43,164 nt of DNA from Candidatus Aminicenantota bacterium (lineage in GTDB: Bacteria; Acidobacteriota; Aminicenantia; Aminicenantales; JAFGAV01): the NCBI GenBank assembly GCA_016933515.1, contig JAFGAV010000017.1, positions 1 to 43,164 on the forward strand. Reading direction: 5' to 3'. The notes beneath the pieces were generated by a model. The model was given only the letters and a program-made list of their open reading frames with translations, was not told where the DNA came from and did not search any database. The position numbers were made by a program, and so were the translations under genes. Below, piece after piece: positions 1 to 7,896 of the stretch (positions within the stretch are counted from its first letter, which is position 1; each line of letters begins with the position of its first letter).

Positions 1-136
1 GATTCATTTCAAGCTTCCGGACCGCGGCCGGGCCGGTCCCCGGGAGCCCCGGGAAGCGGGATGGGCCGGTGCATCGTCCGGGAAAACCTCACGGCGCACG
101 GGAACGGCGATCGCGGACCGGAGGGAAAATCGTCCG

Positions 137-916
137 CTAGGAAAGAACCAAAGAAAGAACGCCGGCCGCGACACAGTAAAGGGAAAAGAAAATCAGCTTC
201 CCCCGCCGGACGAGAGCGACCATCAGGCGGCAGGCGAGAATGCCGGTGATGAAGGCCGCGAGAAAACCCGCCGCCAAAGGGCCCGGGGCGAGGGAAGCCC
301 CGGCGAAACCGCCGCCGGCCGCTTCCAAAATGTTGGCCCCTAGGATGGGCACGACGGACATCAGGAAGGCGAACCGGGCCAGCTCGTCGCGCCGCGCGCC
401 GGCGAGCATGCCCGCGGAGATGACGGCCCCCGATCTCGAGATGCCGGGCAGGACGGCCACAGCCTGGGCCGCGCCCATCAGGAGCGCGTCCCCGGCGTTG
501 ATCTCCCGGCGGCCCGGACTCCTGAAGTGGGCGGCGGCGAGGAACGAGGATGTCACCAGGAAGAAGATCCCGACCGCCGCGAGGTTGCCGGTGAAAAAGG
601 CCTCCACCCGGTCCCGGAGAAACAGACCCACGAGAAGAATGGGGATCATGGACAAAAGAAGCTTGAAACCATACGACTTTTCCGCGTTCGGGCCCCGGCT
701 CAGCGCGCCGCGAGCCAGCCGGAGAATGTCGGGCCAAAAAACGACGATAACCGCCAGGACGGTCGCTCCGTGGACGGCGATGACGAACGGAAGTCCCTGT
801 TCGACGGACCGGCCGAGAAGCGCCCGGCCGATCTCGAGGTGTCCGGAGGAACTGACGGGCAGGAACTCCGTCAGTCCTTGGATGACGCCCAGGATCAGGG
901 CTTCGAGCCAGGTCAT
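137..916 (-). CDS. uppP: Undecaprenyl-diphosphatase UppP (BacA family)
   Basis: Integral membrane phosphatase that converts undecaprenyl diphosphate to the monophosphate and so recycles the lipid carrier for peptidoglycan and other envelope glycans. The 259-residue protein shows the two family signatures: the N-terminal GLTEFLPVSSSGHLEI with the conserved Glu and PVSSSGH, and the central LPGISRSGAVISAGMLAG (SGRSG-type motif) followed by the RRDELARFAFLMS stretch. Hydrophobic segments run through the whole chain, and the length is close to the usual 260-275. The ATG overlaps the stop of the upstream thioredoxin-like gene in an ATGA arrangement, so the two are probably co-transcribed and translationally coupled. 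The family assignment is secure. A bacitracin-resistance phenotype is only inferred from the family. Confidence 0.96.
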   Translation of the reverse strand: MTWLEALILGVIQGLTEFLPVSSSGHLEIGRALLGRSVEQGLPFVIAVHGATVLAVIVVFWPDILRLARGALSRGPNAEKSYGFKLLLSMIPILLVGLFLRDRVEAFFTGNLAAVGIFFLVTSSFLAAAHFRSPGRREINAGDALLMGAAQAVAVLPGISRSGAVISAGMLAGARRDELARFAFLMSVVPILGANILEAAGGGFAGASLAPGPLAAGFLAAFITGILACRLMVALVRRGKLIFFSLYCVAAGVLSLVLS

Positions 917-1767
917 TTCACCTCGGCCGTCGAGGCGTTGAGGATGGATCCTGAGATCCTGTCCTGGACGAAAAACACGACGCGCAGGCCGCGGCGGCCG
1001 ATGGCCGTGAGTTTCGCCGGGAAGGCGATTCTCCTCAACCGTTCGAAATCCGCGACATGCTTCACGGCCGCCGCTTCGGCGGCGGTCAGATTGATCGTCA
1101 GTCGGCCCGAGGGCTTGGGCGCGGCCTCGAGAGTGATCAGTTCCTTGACGACCCTATGATGGCGATCGATCCCGTTGTATCCGGAGTACTTTTCCTCTTC
1201 TTGGACGAGAGCGAAGTGGAATTCGGCGTCGGGAGGGATTTTATCCAAGGTGTAAGACACGACCACGTTGTCGCCCTTGAGCGCGGCGCTCAATCCGAGC
1301 TTCACGCCGGGGGCGGCGTTGAGACGGCGCAGGACTTCTTTCTTATAGACCTCATACAGCCTTTCCCCGTAAACCGCCGGCCCGCCCCCGCGGGGCCCTG
1401 CCGCTCCGTCGAAATAGACCGAGGGAGCGCTGTCGATCGCGTAGGCGGCCGCACGCCGCAGAGAGGCGTGATTTTGCATCGGGTCGGGCCGCGGAATGGG
1501 CACATGATACGCCAGGACCGTCAGGGCCTTGGACTCGAAGGTTTCGAGCAGCGCGTCCAATCCCAGGTCGGCGCCGGCGCAGGGGGGGCATTCCGAGCCC
1601 GTGAAAAACTCGACCAGAACGGTTTTGCCTTTCCATTCCGGTCCGGTCCGGAACGGCCGGACGGTGAACGGCAGCTCGGAAGCGGGTTCCGCCGGCGCCT
1701 GAAGGAGACCGGCGCTTCCGAGAAGAAGACCGGAAAGAAGAATGAGGGCCGTTTTTTTTCCTATCAT
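913..1767 (-). CDS. Secreted thioredoxin-fold protein with CPPC motif
   Basis: Predicted periplasmic protein of 284 residues. It begins with a signal peptide (MIGKK, then a hydrophobic stretch to about residue 22). A thioredoxin-like domain follows, in which VLVEFFTGSECPPC places a CPPC redox pair at residues 60 and 63 directly after a beta strand. The rest has no motif I can name. The C-terminal part (VVFFVQDRISGSILNA) resembles the end of thioredoxin-fold proteins of the Omp28/DUF1223-like type. The frame stays open upstream to 1887, but ATG 1767 is chosen because it has an AAGGA ribosome site, starts a signal peptide, and lies just downstream of a strong promoter (1799-1827). A role in disulfide or redox handling is inferred. 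A link to uppP is suggested only by the gene overlap. Confidence 0.75.
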   Translation of the reverse strand: MIGKKTALILLSGLLLGSAGLLQAPAEPASELPFTVRPFRTGPEWKGKTVLVEFFTGSECPPCAGADLGLDALLETFESKALTVLAYHVPIPRPDPMQNHASLRRAAAYAIDSAPSVYFDGAAGPRGGGPAVYGERLYEVYKKEVLRRLNAAPGVKLGLSAALKGDNVVVSYTLDKIPPDAEFHFALVQEEEKYSGYNGIDRHHRVVKELITLEAAPKPSGRLTINLTAAEAAAVKHVADFERLRRIAFPAKLTAIGRRGLRVVFFVQDRISGSILNASTAEVK

Positions 1768-1798
1768 TTCGATTCCTTTTCTCGGGAATAGAGACTCT

Positions 1799-1827
1799 AC
1801 CTTACAAAAGACAAGGCGGTCTGTCAA
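1799..1827 (-). promoter_or_regulatory. Sigma-70-type promoter for thioredoxin-like gene and uppP
   Basis: On the minus strand, TTGACA (1822-1827) is separated by exactly 17 bp from TAAGGT (1799-1804). The ATG at 1767 lies about 25 nt beyond the expected transcription start. Its position inside the upstream open frame argues that translation starts at 1767, not 1887. Confidence 0.7.
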
Positions 1828-1989
1828 TCGGCCGGCGGCTCTATGACGAAGTGTGTGGTGAAATCTAGTCTGAGGCCCAATGCTCACGCTAAAGGACCAC
1901 GCAAAACGTCATGGAGCCTCGGCCGGCGGCCGCCGCCCGGGCCGCGGAAAAGGGTGCCGCCCCACAATGCGTCCGGCGCGAATTTCTGA

Positions 1990-1995
1990 TAAAAT
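1990..1995 (+). promoter_or_regulatory. Possible -10 element for the GlmS-like gene
   Basis: TAAAAT stands out in otherwise GC-rich DNA and would start transcription about 15 nt before ATG 2017. No good -35 is visible 16-18 bp upstream, so the promoter may be weak or need an activator. Confidence 0.3.
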
Positions 1996-2016
1996 AAAAG
2001 GCCTTAAAAGACAGCC

Positions 2017-5000
2017 ATGTGCGGCATCATCGGAATTCTGCCGGTCAAGAAGCCCTTCGGCCCGGGGAGTTCCTCTTCGGACCTGAAGCGGCTCGAAAGC
2101 CTGATCGCCCAAGCCGAGGAGCGGAACGCCGACTCCTGTCTCGCCGGGAAAGGATTTCGGGCCGCCGAATACCTCGGCGGCCCGGCCGCCGCGTCGGAGC
2201 TCATGAAAACGGCGCGCTCTCTCCGGGATGGGGAGGACTTTCAAAAAATCCTTTTCGATGCCCCGCTTCGGGAAGGCCTGAAGACCGCCGCCCGCAGGCT
2301 CGAAAAATTGATTCAATCGGAATCCGCGTTCTGGAAAGAAACGGCCGGTCGTCTTGAGGCTTCGAAAGCCGAGCCCGCGTTGCTGAGTCTCGAGGAGCTC
2401 AAGGACGCTTCCTGGTGCCTGTCCGAGGAAGTCCTGGGAAATGCGGAGAAAGTCCGGGCCCTTGCGGGCGGCCGCCCGGAGTCGGAATCCCTCTCCCCGC
2501 CCGCCGCCCGGACCCTGCGCCATCTGAACCTTGTCCTGAACAGTCTCGACCGCCTCGAAGTCCGGGGGCGCGACTCGGCGGGATTGTCGGTGACGATGAC
2601 TTTCGACCGTGCGGACTTCGAAGAATGGGAAGAAGGCCTGGGCCGCTCCGGATTGCGGTCCGAATGGACGGAACGAACGGCCGGAGAGGATCTCCGGAAT
2701 CGAAGCGTGTCGTTTCGCCGCCGGGACGACGGAGGAGCGACCGTCATCTTCACCTACAAGATCGTTGCCGAGGTCGGCTCTCTGGGCGACAACGTGCGCT
2801 TTCTGCGCGGGGAGATCTCCGGGGACGCCCTGTTCCAGTCCGCGGTCCGCCGCCCGGCGCGCAACCTGTCCATCATCTCTCACACCCGTTGGGCTTCGGT
2901 GGGGGCGATCGACGAAACCAACTGCCATCCCGTGGACAACCGCAGCCCGGCCACCGCGGGCCGGGCCGACAGGCCGCTCATTCATGTTTGTCTGAACGGC
3001 GATATCGACAATTATTTGGAGATCCGGGGGGTGATCGAAAACAACGGCCTGGCGCTCCCGGGCGAAGTGGCGTCCGACACGAAGATCATTCCGCTTCGCG
3101 TGGCCGACCATTTCCGCCGGACCGGCGACGTCCGGGAGGCGTTCCGGCTGGCGGTGAACGAGTTCAAGGGCTCCCATGCCATCGCCCTCCAGACCGACCT
3201 CGAGCCGGGGAAGATTTTTCTGGCCCAAAGAGGGAGCGGACAGGCGCTGTTCATCGGCCTTGCGGCCGACATGTATGTGGCCGTCTCGGAGGTCTACGGC
3301 CTTGTGGAAGCCGCTTCGTCCTTCGTCAAACTCAACGGCGAGGCGGCCGTTCCCGGCCCAAGCGGCCCGGTACAGGGACAAATTTTCGTGCTCGACCAGG
3401 AGTCCGGGGGCGGGCTGGCCGGCATCCGGGCGTTTTCCTACAACGGCGATCCGGTGGCGCTCAAGGAGAGCGACGTCAAATCCACGCCCATCACATCCCG
3501 CGACATCGACCGCCAGGGCTTTCCGCATTATTTCATAAAGGAGATCAACGAGTCGCCCCTGTCCGTGGAGAAGACCCTCATGGGCCGCTGGACGGTCACG
3601 GGAGACGGACGGCCGCGCTACGAAGTCCGGCTCGACGAGTCCGTGATCTCCCCCCGCCTGAGAACGGCCCTGGAACAAGGCCGCATTCGGCGCTTTGTTT
3701 TTATCGGACAGGGAACGGCCGGCGTCGCCGCCCAATCCTGCGCCGACATCCTGAAAGGTTTTCTCGACGACGCGTCTTTTCAGGTCCAGTCCATGAGGGC
3801 TTCGGAGCTCAGTGGGTTCTCGCCGGGACGGGAGGGCGTGCCGCCCCGCCTCGAGGACACGCTTGTCGTGGCCATCAGCCAGTCCGGGACGACCGCCGAC
3901 ACCAACCGGACGATCGACCTTGTCCGCTCGCGCGGCGCCCACACCCTGGCTGTCGTCAACCGGCGCGACTCGGACCTGACCTTCAAGGTGGAGGGCGTCC
4001 TCTACACTTCGAGCGGCCGCGACGTCGAGATGTCCGTGGCCTCGACCAAAGCGTTTTACGCCCAAATCGTGGCCGGGGCGCTCCTCGGACTGGAAATGGC
4101 GCGAATCGCGGGCCGGCGTGACGAGGATTTTATTTCCGGCCAGATCCGCCTCCTCCTCAAGCTTCCGGAAGCTATGCGCCGCGTCCTGGCGCAAAGCGAG
4201 CGGTTTGAAAATTCGGCCCGGCGGACCGCCCTAAGCCGGACCTACTGGGCCGCGGTCGGCAGCGGGCCGAACAAATCGGCCGCCGATGAGATCCGGATCA
4301 AGCTCTCCGAGCTCTGCTACAAAACGATCTCCTCGGATTATATCGAAGACAAGAAACACATCGACCTGTCCTCGGAGCCTCTGATCATCGTCTGCGCCGC
4401 GGGCGTGTCCGAGACCGTGCTTTGCGACTTGGTCAAGGAAGCGGCCATCTTCCGGGCGCACAAGGCCGTTCCCCTGGTCATCGCCGACGAGGACGAGGAC
4501 CGGTTCGCCCCCTATGCCGAAGACGTGTTCTCCGTTCCCCGCCTGGAACCGCATCTGGCTCCCGTGGTGGCGACCTTGGCCGGCCACCTGTGGGGCTATT
4601 ACGCCGCCCTGGCCATCAACGATGGGGCGAAATTCCTGGACGATTTCCGGCGCGAACTCGCATCCGCCGTGGAGGACTCCGCGGCCCGCGGGCTCGATGT
4701 TTACGACCTGATCCTCGACCCGTCCTTCCGAGAGACCCTGGCCCGATTCTACACCGAGCTCAGAAAAAGGCAGAGAGAGGGACGGCTGCCGTCGGCCTCG
4801 GGCTTCGACCGCTTGGCCGATTTGCTCCTCCTGCTGAAGTATCTCTCCGGGCGGCTGCCGGCCTCGGACTTCGAGCTCGATTTCGGCGTCAAGGGCACGG
4901 CCCTCATCATGCTTCAGGCGCTCCAGACCGGCCTGTCCGAAGCCGTGAACCGCCTGTCCCGTCCCGTGGACGCCATCCGCCATCAGGCCAAGACCGTGAC

Positions 5001-5613
5001 CGTGGGCACGAGCCGCATCAGCGACCGCCTGGAAGGCCTTCTGTTCGACGCTCTGGCCGGGCACGGCGTCCAGTTCTGGCAGCTAACGGCCCGGAACATC
5101 CATGTCCTCAAAAATCTTCAGTCGGTGGTGGAGGGGATCACCGGTTCGTCCTTTTACAGAATCGACGGTCTGAACCTACTGGGCGAGCCCACCGACCGGT
5201 CGACGATCGAGGTTTTGCGCAAGGGAGGAACGCTTCGGGACATCCCGTCCCGCGTCGAATCCGACCGCCGTCTGCAGGGAACGAAGAGCATCATCGTCCG
5301 TCAGGGCAATGTCTATATCGGACGGGGCCGCAAGGACGGGCTGAGCATCCTGATCGTTCCCGTCCTGTCCGCTTCTCCGGCCCGGCCGAACATCATCGAA
5401 TTCCTGCTTTTGCTGCACATCGATTTCAGGAGCCGCGTGCCGCTCGAAGTCCGAATCAAGGCCCTGGGCGGCAAGTACGAGCACATCAAAAACATCGTCC
5501 AGGAAACCAAGGGTTCCTGGGACGACCTCTGGCTCGACCGGGTCTCGATCGAGGACCTCTTCGGACTTTCGGCGGAAAAAGTGGCCGAGTCGCTTCTTTC
5601 CTCAAAAAGCTGA
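2017..5613 (+). CDS. Oversized GlmS-like glutamine amidotransferase/SIS protein
   Basis: The 1198-residue protein has the full set of glucosamine-6-phosphate synthase landmarks, spread over nearly twice the usual length of about 610. Glutaminase part: Cys2 in MCGIIGI, then an inserted helical region of about 160 residues (15-175), then RGRDSAGL (184), HTRWASVG with Arg291-Trp292, His304 in NCHP, Asn327-Gly328 and Asp354 in SDTKII. First SIS domain: about 555-700 with ISQSGTTADT (620) and SVASTKAF. Second SIS domain: about 735-875 with Glu765 and His781, 16 residues apart exactly as Glu488 and His504 are in E. coli GlmS. A second insert (about 880-975) precedes RHQAKTVTVG (988), which matches the C-terminal tail AKSVTVE with its catalytic Lys (here Lys992). 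A further 200 residues of unknown fold follow. All catalytic residues appear kept, so glutamine-dependent aminosugar-phosphate synthesis is likely, but the true substrate is not proven. The ribosome site is weak. Confidence 0.82.
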   Translation: MCGIIGILPVKKPFGPGSSSSDLKRLESLIAQAEERNADSCLAGKGFRAAEYLGGPAAASELMKTARSLRDGEDFQKILFDAPLREGLKTAARRLEKLIQSESAFWKETAGRLEASKAEPALLSLEELKDASWCLSEEVLGNAEKVRALAGGRPESESLSPPAARTLRHLNLVLNSLDRLEVRGRDSAGLSVTMTFDRADFEEWEEGLGRSGLRSEWTERTAGEDLRNRSVSFRRRDDGGATVIFTYKIVAEVGSLGDNVRFLRGEISGDALFQSAVRRPARNLSIISHTRWASVGAIDETNCHPVDNRSPATAGRADRPLIHVCLNGDIDNYLEIRGVIENNGLALPGEVASDTKIIPLRVADHFRRTGDVREAFRLAVNEFKGSHAIALQTDLEPGKIFLAQRGSGQALFIGLAADMYVAVSEVYGLVEAASSFVKLNGEAAVPGPSGPVQGQIFVLDQESGGGLAGIRAFSYNGDPVALKESDVKSTPITSRDIDRQGFPHYFIKEINESPLSVEKTLMGRWTVTGDGRPRYEVRLDESVISPRLRTALEQGRIRRFVFIGQGTAGVAAQSCADILKGFLDDASFQVQSMRASELSGFSPGREGVPPRLEDTLVVAISQSGTTADTNRTIDLVRSRGAHTLAVVNRRDSDLTFKVEGVLYTSSGRDVEMSVASTKAFYAQIVAGALLGLEMARIAGRRDEDFISGQIRLLLKLPEAMRRVLAQSERFENSARRTALSRTYWAAVGSGPNKSAADEIRIKLSELCYKTISSDYIEDKKHIDLSSEPLIIVCAAGVSETVLCDLVKEAAIFRAHKAVPLVIADEDEDRFAPYAEDVFSVPRLEPHLAPVVATLAGHLWGYYAALAINDGAKFLDDFRRELASAVEDSAARGLDVYDLILDPSFRETLARFYTELRKRQREGRLPSASGFDRLADLLLLLKYLSGRLPASDFELDFGVKGTALIMLQALQTGLSEAVNRLSRPVDAIRHQAKTVTVGTSRISDRLEGLLFDALAGHGVQFWQLTARNIHVLKNLQSVVEGITGSSFYRIDGLNLLGEPTDRSTIEVLRKGGTLRDIPSRVESDRRLQGTKSIIVRQGNVYIGRGRKDGLSILIVPVLSASPARPNIIEFLLLLHIDFRSRVPLEVRIKALGGKYEHIKNIVQETKGSWDDLWLDRVSIEDLFGLSAEKVAESLLSSKS

Positions 5614-5674
5614 GCGGAGCCCGTCCATGTCGCCCGCGACCTCGGAGCCGGCGAAGTGCTTCCTCCCCCGAAAT

Positions 5675-5713
5675 TGAATCAAAAATTTATCGTTTCTTAA
5701 TCATTTCTTAACA
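5675..5713 (+). promoter_or_regulatory. Four 11-bp-spaced hexamers resembling a PhoP/PhoB box
   Basis: Hexamers TGAATC (5675), TTTATC (5686), TTAATC (5697) and TTAACA (5708) recur at an exact 11-bp period. The last two lie within a plain direct repeat of TTTCTTAA. A possible -10, TATCTT, begins at 5723, nine bases after the last hexamer, with no separate -35 element. This is the typical layout of PhoP/PhoB-activated promoters. It lies directly upstream of the porin-pst-phoU operon. The identity of the regulator is inferred. Confidence 0.55.
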
Positions 5714-5763
5714 GAGAAGAAGTATCTTTTCGCCGTCTGAAATTCCATACAAGGAGAATGACC

Positions 5764-6828
5764 GTGAACAAAACCGTGAGAAGGGCCTTGGCGGCCGCCT
5801 TGGTCGCAGCCGTGGCCGCCGTGGCGGCGCCCGTCAAGGCCCAGCAGAGCTTCAAGACGACGATCTATTTCGATTATTCCTTCTTTCTGTCGAACGACGG
5901 GCCCAAAACGTCAGGTGCCTTGGACAATGCGTTCCGATTCCGGAGGGCCTACTTCAATTATGAAAACAAAATTTCCGGCAATCTGAAATTCCGGTTTCGT
6001 TACGATGCCGACAACACGGCCAACATCACCGGGGTCAACTTCGCCGATTCTTCGACGAAGAAGGACGACAAGTTTCGCCCCTTCATCAAACACCTGTTTA
6101 TGCAATACGACAACCTCCTGCCGAACAGCTCGATCAAGGTGGGGATGGCCGACACCTTGACCTTCGGCCAGGCCGAAGATCGCTGGGGCTTCCGCAGCGT
6201 GGCCAAGACCCTTATGGACGGCTACAAGGACGTCACCGGCGCCAGCATCGACGCCACCTCGGCCGACCTGGGCGCGAGCCTCACGGGCTCCTTGTCCAAA
6301 CACTTCCGCTACGGTTTCATGATCTCCAACGGTTCCCACTACTCCCACGTCGAAACCGACAAGTACAAAAAGATCATGGTTCAAGCCATGATCATGCCCG
6401 TCGCCGGGTTCTCCGTGGTGGGCTACATGGATCATGAAAAGCAATCGGGCTCGGCGGACGCCCAGACCTACAAGCTCGACGCCTACTTCGAAAAAATCAA
6501 GAACTTGACGCTGGCCTTCGAGTGGTTCACGTACAAAAACGACGCCAACATGACCGCGGGCAACCGTTATGACAGACAGGGCTGGTCTCTTTTCGGACGT
6601 TATGTCCTCAAGGCAAAGAAATTGACCGTTTTCGGCCGCTTGGACCAGTACGAACCCAACACCGAGGTCGGAGACGACAAAATCGGTCTCATCATCGCCG
6701 GGTTCGAGTGGCAGCCCCTGGCCTCCTCCGCTTTCAAGCTTCAGCCCAATGTGTGGTTCACGACTTATGAAAACTCCGCCAAGAAAAACGACATCGTGGC
6801 CGTCGTGACCTTCTTCTGGTCGTTCTGA
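5764..6828 (+). CDS. Outer-membrane beta-barrel porin, likely phosphate-related
   Basis: Predicted outer-membrane channel of 354 residues with an Ala-rich signal peptide ending near VKAQQ. The mature chain is rich in alternating hydrophobic/polar strands with aromatic residues and ends in FFWSF, the terminal aromatic residue expected of outer-membrane barrels. It resembles phosphate-selective porins (OprO/OprP type) in length and pattern, though I see no diagnostic motif, so the specificity rests mainly on its place immediately before pstS. GTG 5764 is preferred over ATG 5758 because the AAGGAG at 5751-5756 is 7 nt from the GTG but only 1 nt from the ATG. The gene follows the candidate Pho box and is probably induced by phosphate starvation (inference). 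Confidence 0.72.
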   Translation: MNKTVRRALAAALVAAVAAVAAPVKAQQSFKTTIYFDYSFFLSNDGPKTSGALDNAFRFRRAYFNYENKISGNLKFRFRYDADNTANITGVNFADSSTKKDDKFRPFIKHLFMQYDNLLPNSSIKVGMADTLTFGQAEDRWGFRSVAKTLMDGYKDVTGASIDATSADLGASLTGSLSKHFRYGFMISNGSHYSHVETDKYKKIMVQAMIMPVAGFSVVGYMDHEKQSGSADAQTYKLDAYFEKIKNLTLAFEWFTYKNDANMTAGNRYDRQGWSLFGRYVLKAKKLTVFGRLDQYEPNTEVGDDKIGLIIAGFEWQPLASSAFKLQPNVWFTTYENSAKKNDIVAVVTFFWSF

Positions 6829-6856
6829 GTCCAAAATTTCCATAAAGGAGATCACT

Positions 6857-7783
6857 ATGAATATCAAACGAGTTCTGATGACCGGATTCCTGATGGGCCT
6901 GGTCATCATCGCCGCGGGCGGTCTTTTCGCCCAGAAAGGGAAGATGATCCAGATCAAGGGATCGGACACCCTGGTCAACCTCGTCCAGATCCTGGCCGAG
7001 GAGTACATGGACAAGAATCCCGGCGCCATGCTGGCCGTCATGGGCGGCGGTTCCGGGACGGGCATTTCCGGCCTGATCAACCAAACCTGCGACATCGCCG
7101 ACCATTCCCGAGAATGGAAAGAGAAGGAATTTGTCCAGGCCCGGGAGAAAGGCATTCAACCCCGTATCTTCGTCATCGCCGTCGACGGGCTGAGCGTCAT
7201 CGTCCACGCCTCGAATCCCGTCAAGAAGCTCACCCTGGCCCAGCTGGGCGCCATCTACCGCGGCGAAATCACGAACTGGAAAGCCGTGGGCGGTCCCGAC
7301 AAGAAGATCTCGCTCTACGGCCGTCAGTCGAACTCCGGGACCTATGTCTTCATGCAGGAGTTCGTCCTGGGCGACAGGAATTACTCCAAAGACATGAAGG
7401 AAATGAACGGCAACGCCCAGATCATCGAAGGCATCGCCGGCGATGAGCGCGGCCGGCGCGGCGACGAAAGCGGCATCGGCTACGTGGGCGTCGGCTACCT
7501 TTATGACGCAAGCGGCCAAATCCGCAAAGGCCTGAAGGTCGTCCCCATCGCCAAGGACGACGCCTCCCCGGCTTTCATGCCCACGGACAAGGCCGCCGTG
7601 GACAGCGGCGACTATCCCGTAGCCAGGGCGCTGTATCAATCAACGAACGGCAAACCCAGCCCGGCCGTCGCGGCCTTCCTCAAATTTGAAATGAGCCCCG
7701 AAGGCCAGAAGATCGTCGCGCGTGAGGGATTTTTCGCCATCAGCCCCAAGCACATCGCCGAGAACGAAAAAAATCTCAGATAA
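6857..7783 (+). CDS. pstS: Phosphate ABC transporter substrate-binding protein PstS
   Basis: Periplasmic phosphate-binding protein of the PstSCAB importer, 308 residues. A signal peptide ends near GGLFA. There is no lipobox Cys, so the protein is probably soluble. The mature chain begins IQIKGSDTLVNL and carries GGGSGTGISGL, the loop that with a later SGTYVF segment (NSGTYVFMQEF) coordinates phosphate in this family. LTLAQLGAIYRGEITNW is the conserved PstS segment. An AAGGAG ribosome site sits 6-7 nt from the ATG. It follows the porin by 28 nt, and a strong hairpin separates it from pstC, which would allow more PstS than membrane subunits to be made. Confidence 0.93.
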   Translation: MNIKRVLMTGFLMGLVIIAAGGLFAQKGKMIQIKGSDTLVNLVQILAEEYMDKNPGAMLAVMGGGSGTGISGLINQTCDIADHSREWKEKEFVQAREKGIQPRIFVIAVDGLSVIVHASNPVKKLTLAQLGAIYRGEITNWKAVGGPDKKISLYGRQSNSGTYVFMQEFVLGDRNYSKDMKEMNGNAQIIEGIAGDERGRRGDESGIGYVGVGYLYDASGQIRKGLKVVPIAKDDASPAFMPTDKAAVDSGDYPVARALYQSTNGKPSPAVAAFLKFEMSPEGQKIVAREGFFAISPKHIAENEKNLR

Positions 7784-7798
7784 TCTTCTCAAGATTCA

Positions 7799-7832
7799 GG
7801 AGCCGGGCGGCTTTCCCCAACCGCCCGGCTCC
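7799..7832 (+). terminator. Strong hairpin between pstS and pstC (attenuator-like)
   Basis: Twelve-base perfect arms (7799-7810 and 7821-7832, GC-rich) enclose a 10-base loop, followed only by a short CCTTTTCC tract. A second small inverted repeat (AATCTT/AAGATT, 7782-7796) overlaps the pstS stop. Partial termination, or 3'-end protection of pstS mRNA, is the likely role. Confidence 0.6.
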
Positions 7833-7871
7833 GCCTTTTCCTCGCTTCTTTCCCTGAGAAAAGAAGAGCCC

Positions 7872-7877
7872 TATAAT
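7872..7877 (+). promoter_or_regulatory. Consensus -10 element upstream of pstC
   Basis: A perfect TATAAT ends 19 nt before the pstC ATG. The matching -35 position (about 7849-7854, TTTCCC) is poor. It could be an internal promoter for pstCAB-phoU downstream of the pstS hairpin. Confidence 0.4.
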
Positions 7878-7896
7878 AGAAGCGGTCGGATAAGCC

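Noticed and set aside
1..136. Possible gene end at the left edge of the window
   Set aside because: No frame in the first 136 bases has recognisable protein features, and no start, stop or promoter pattern could be supported.
9..737. Open frame on the minus strand overlapping uppP
   Set aside because: It is an alternative frame of the uppP region with Arg/Gly/Pro-rich translation. UppP is identified by its motifs.
1768..1887. N-terminal extension of the thioredoxin-like gene
   Set aside because: The extension contains the -35 and -10 elements and would hide the signal peptide; it has no ribosome site.
1909..4194. A 761-codon open frame antisense to the GlmS-like gene
   Set aside because: The plus-strand protein here matches GlmS motif by motif. 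The antisense product has no recognisable domain and arises from GC-rich codon bias.
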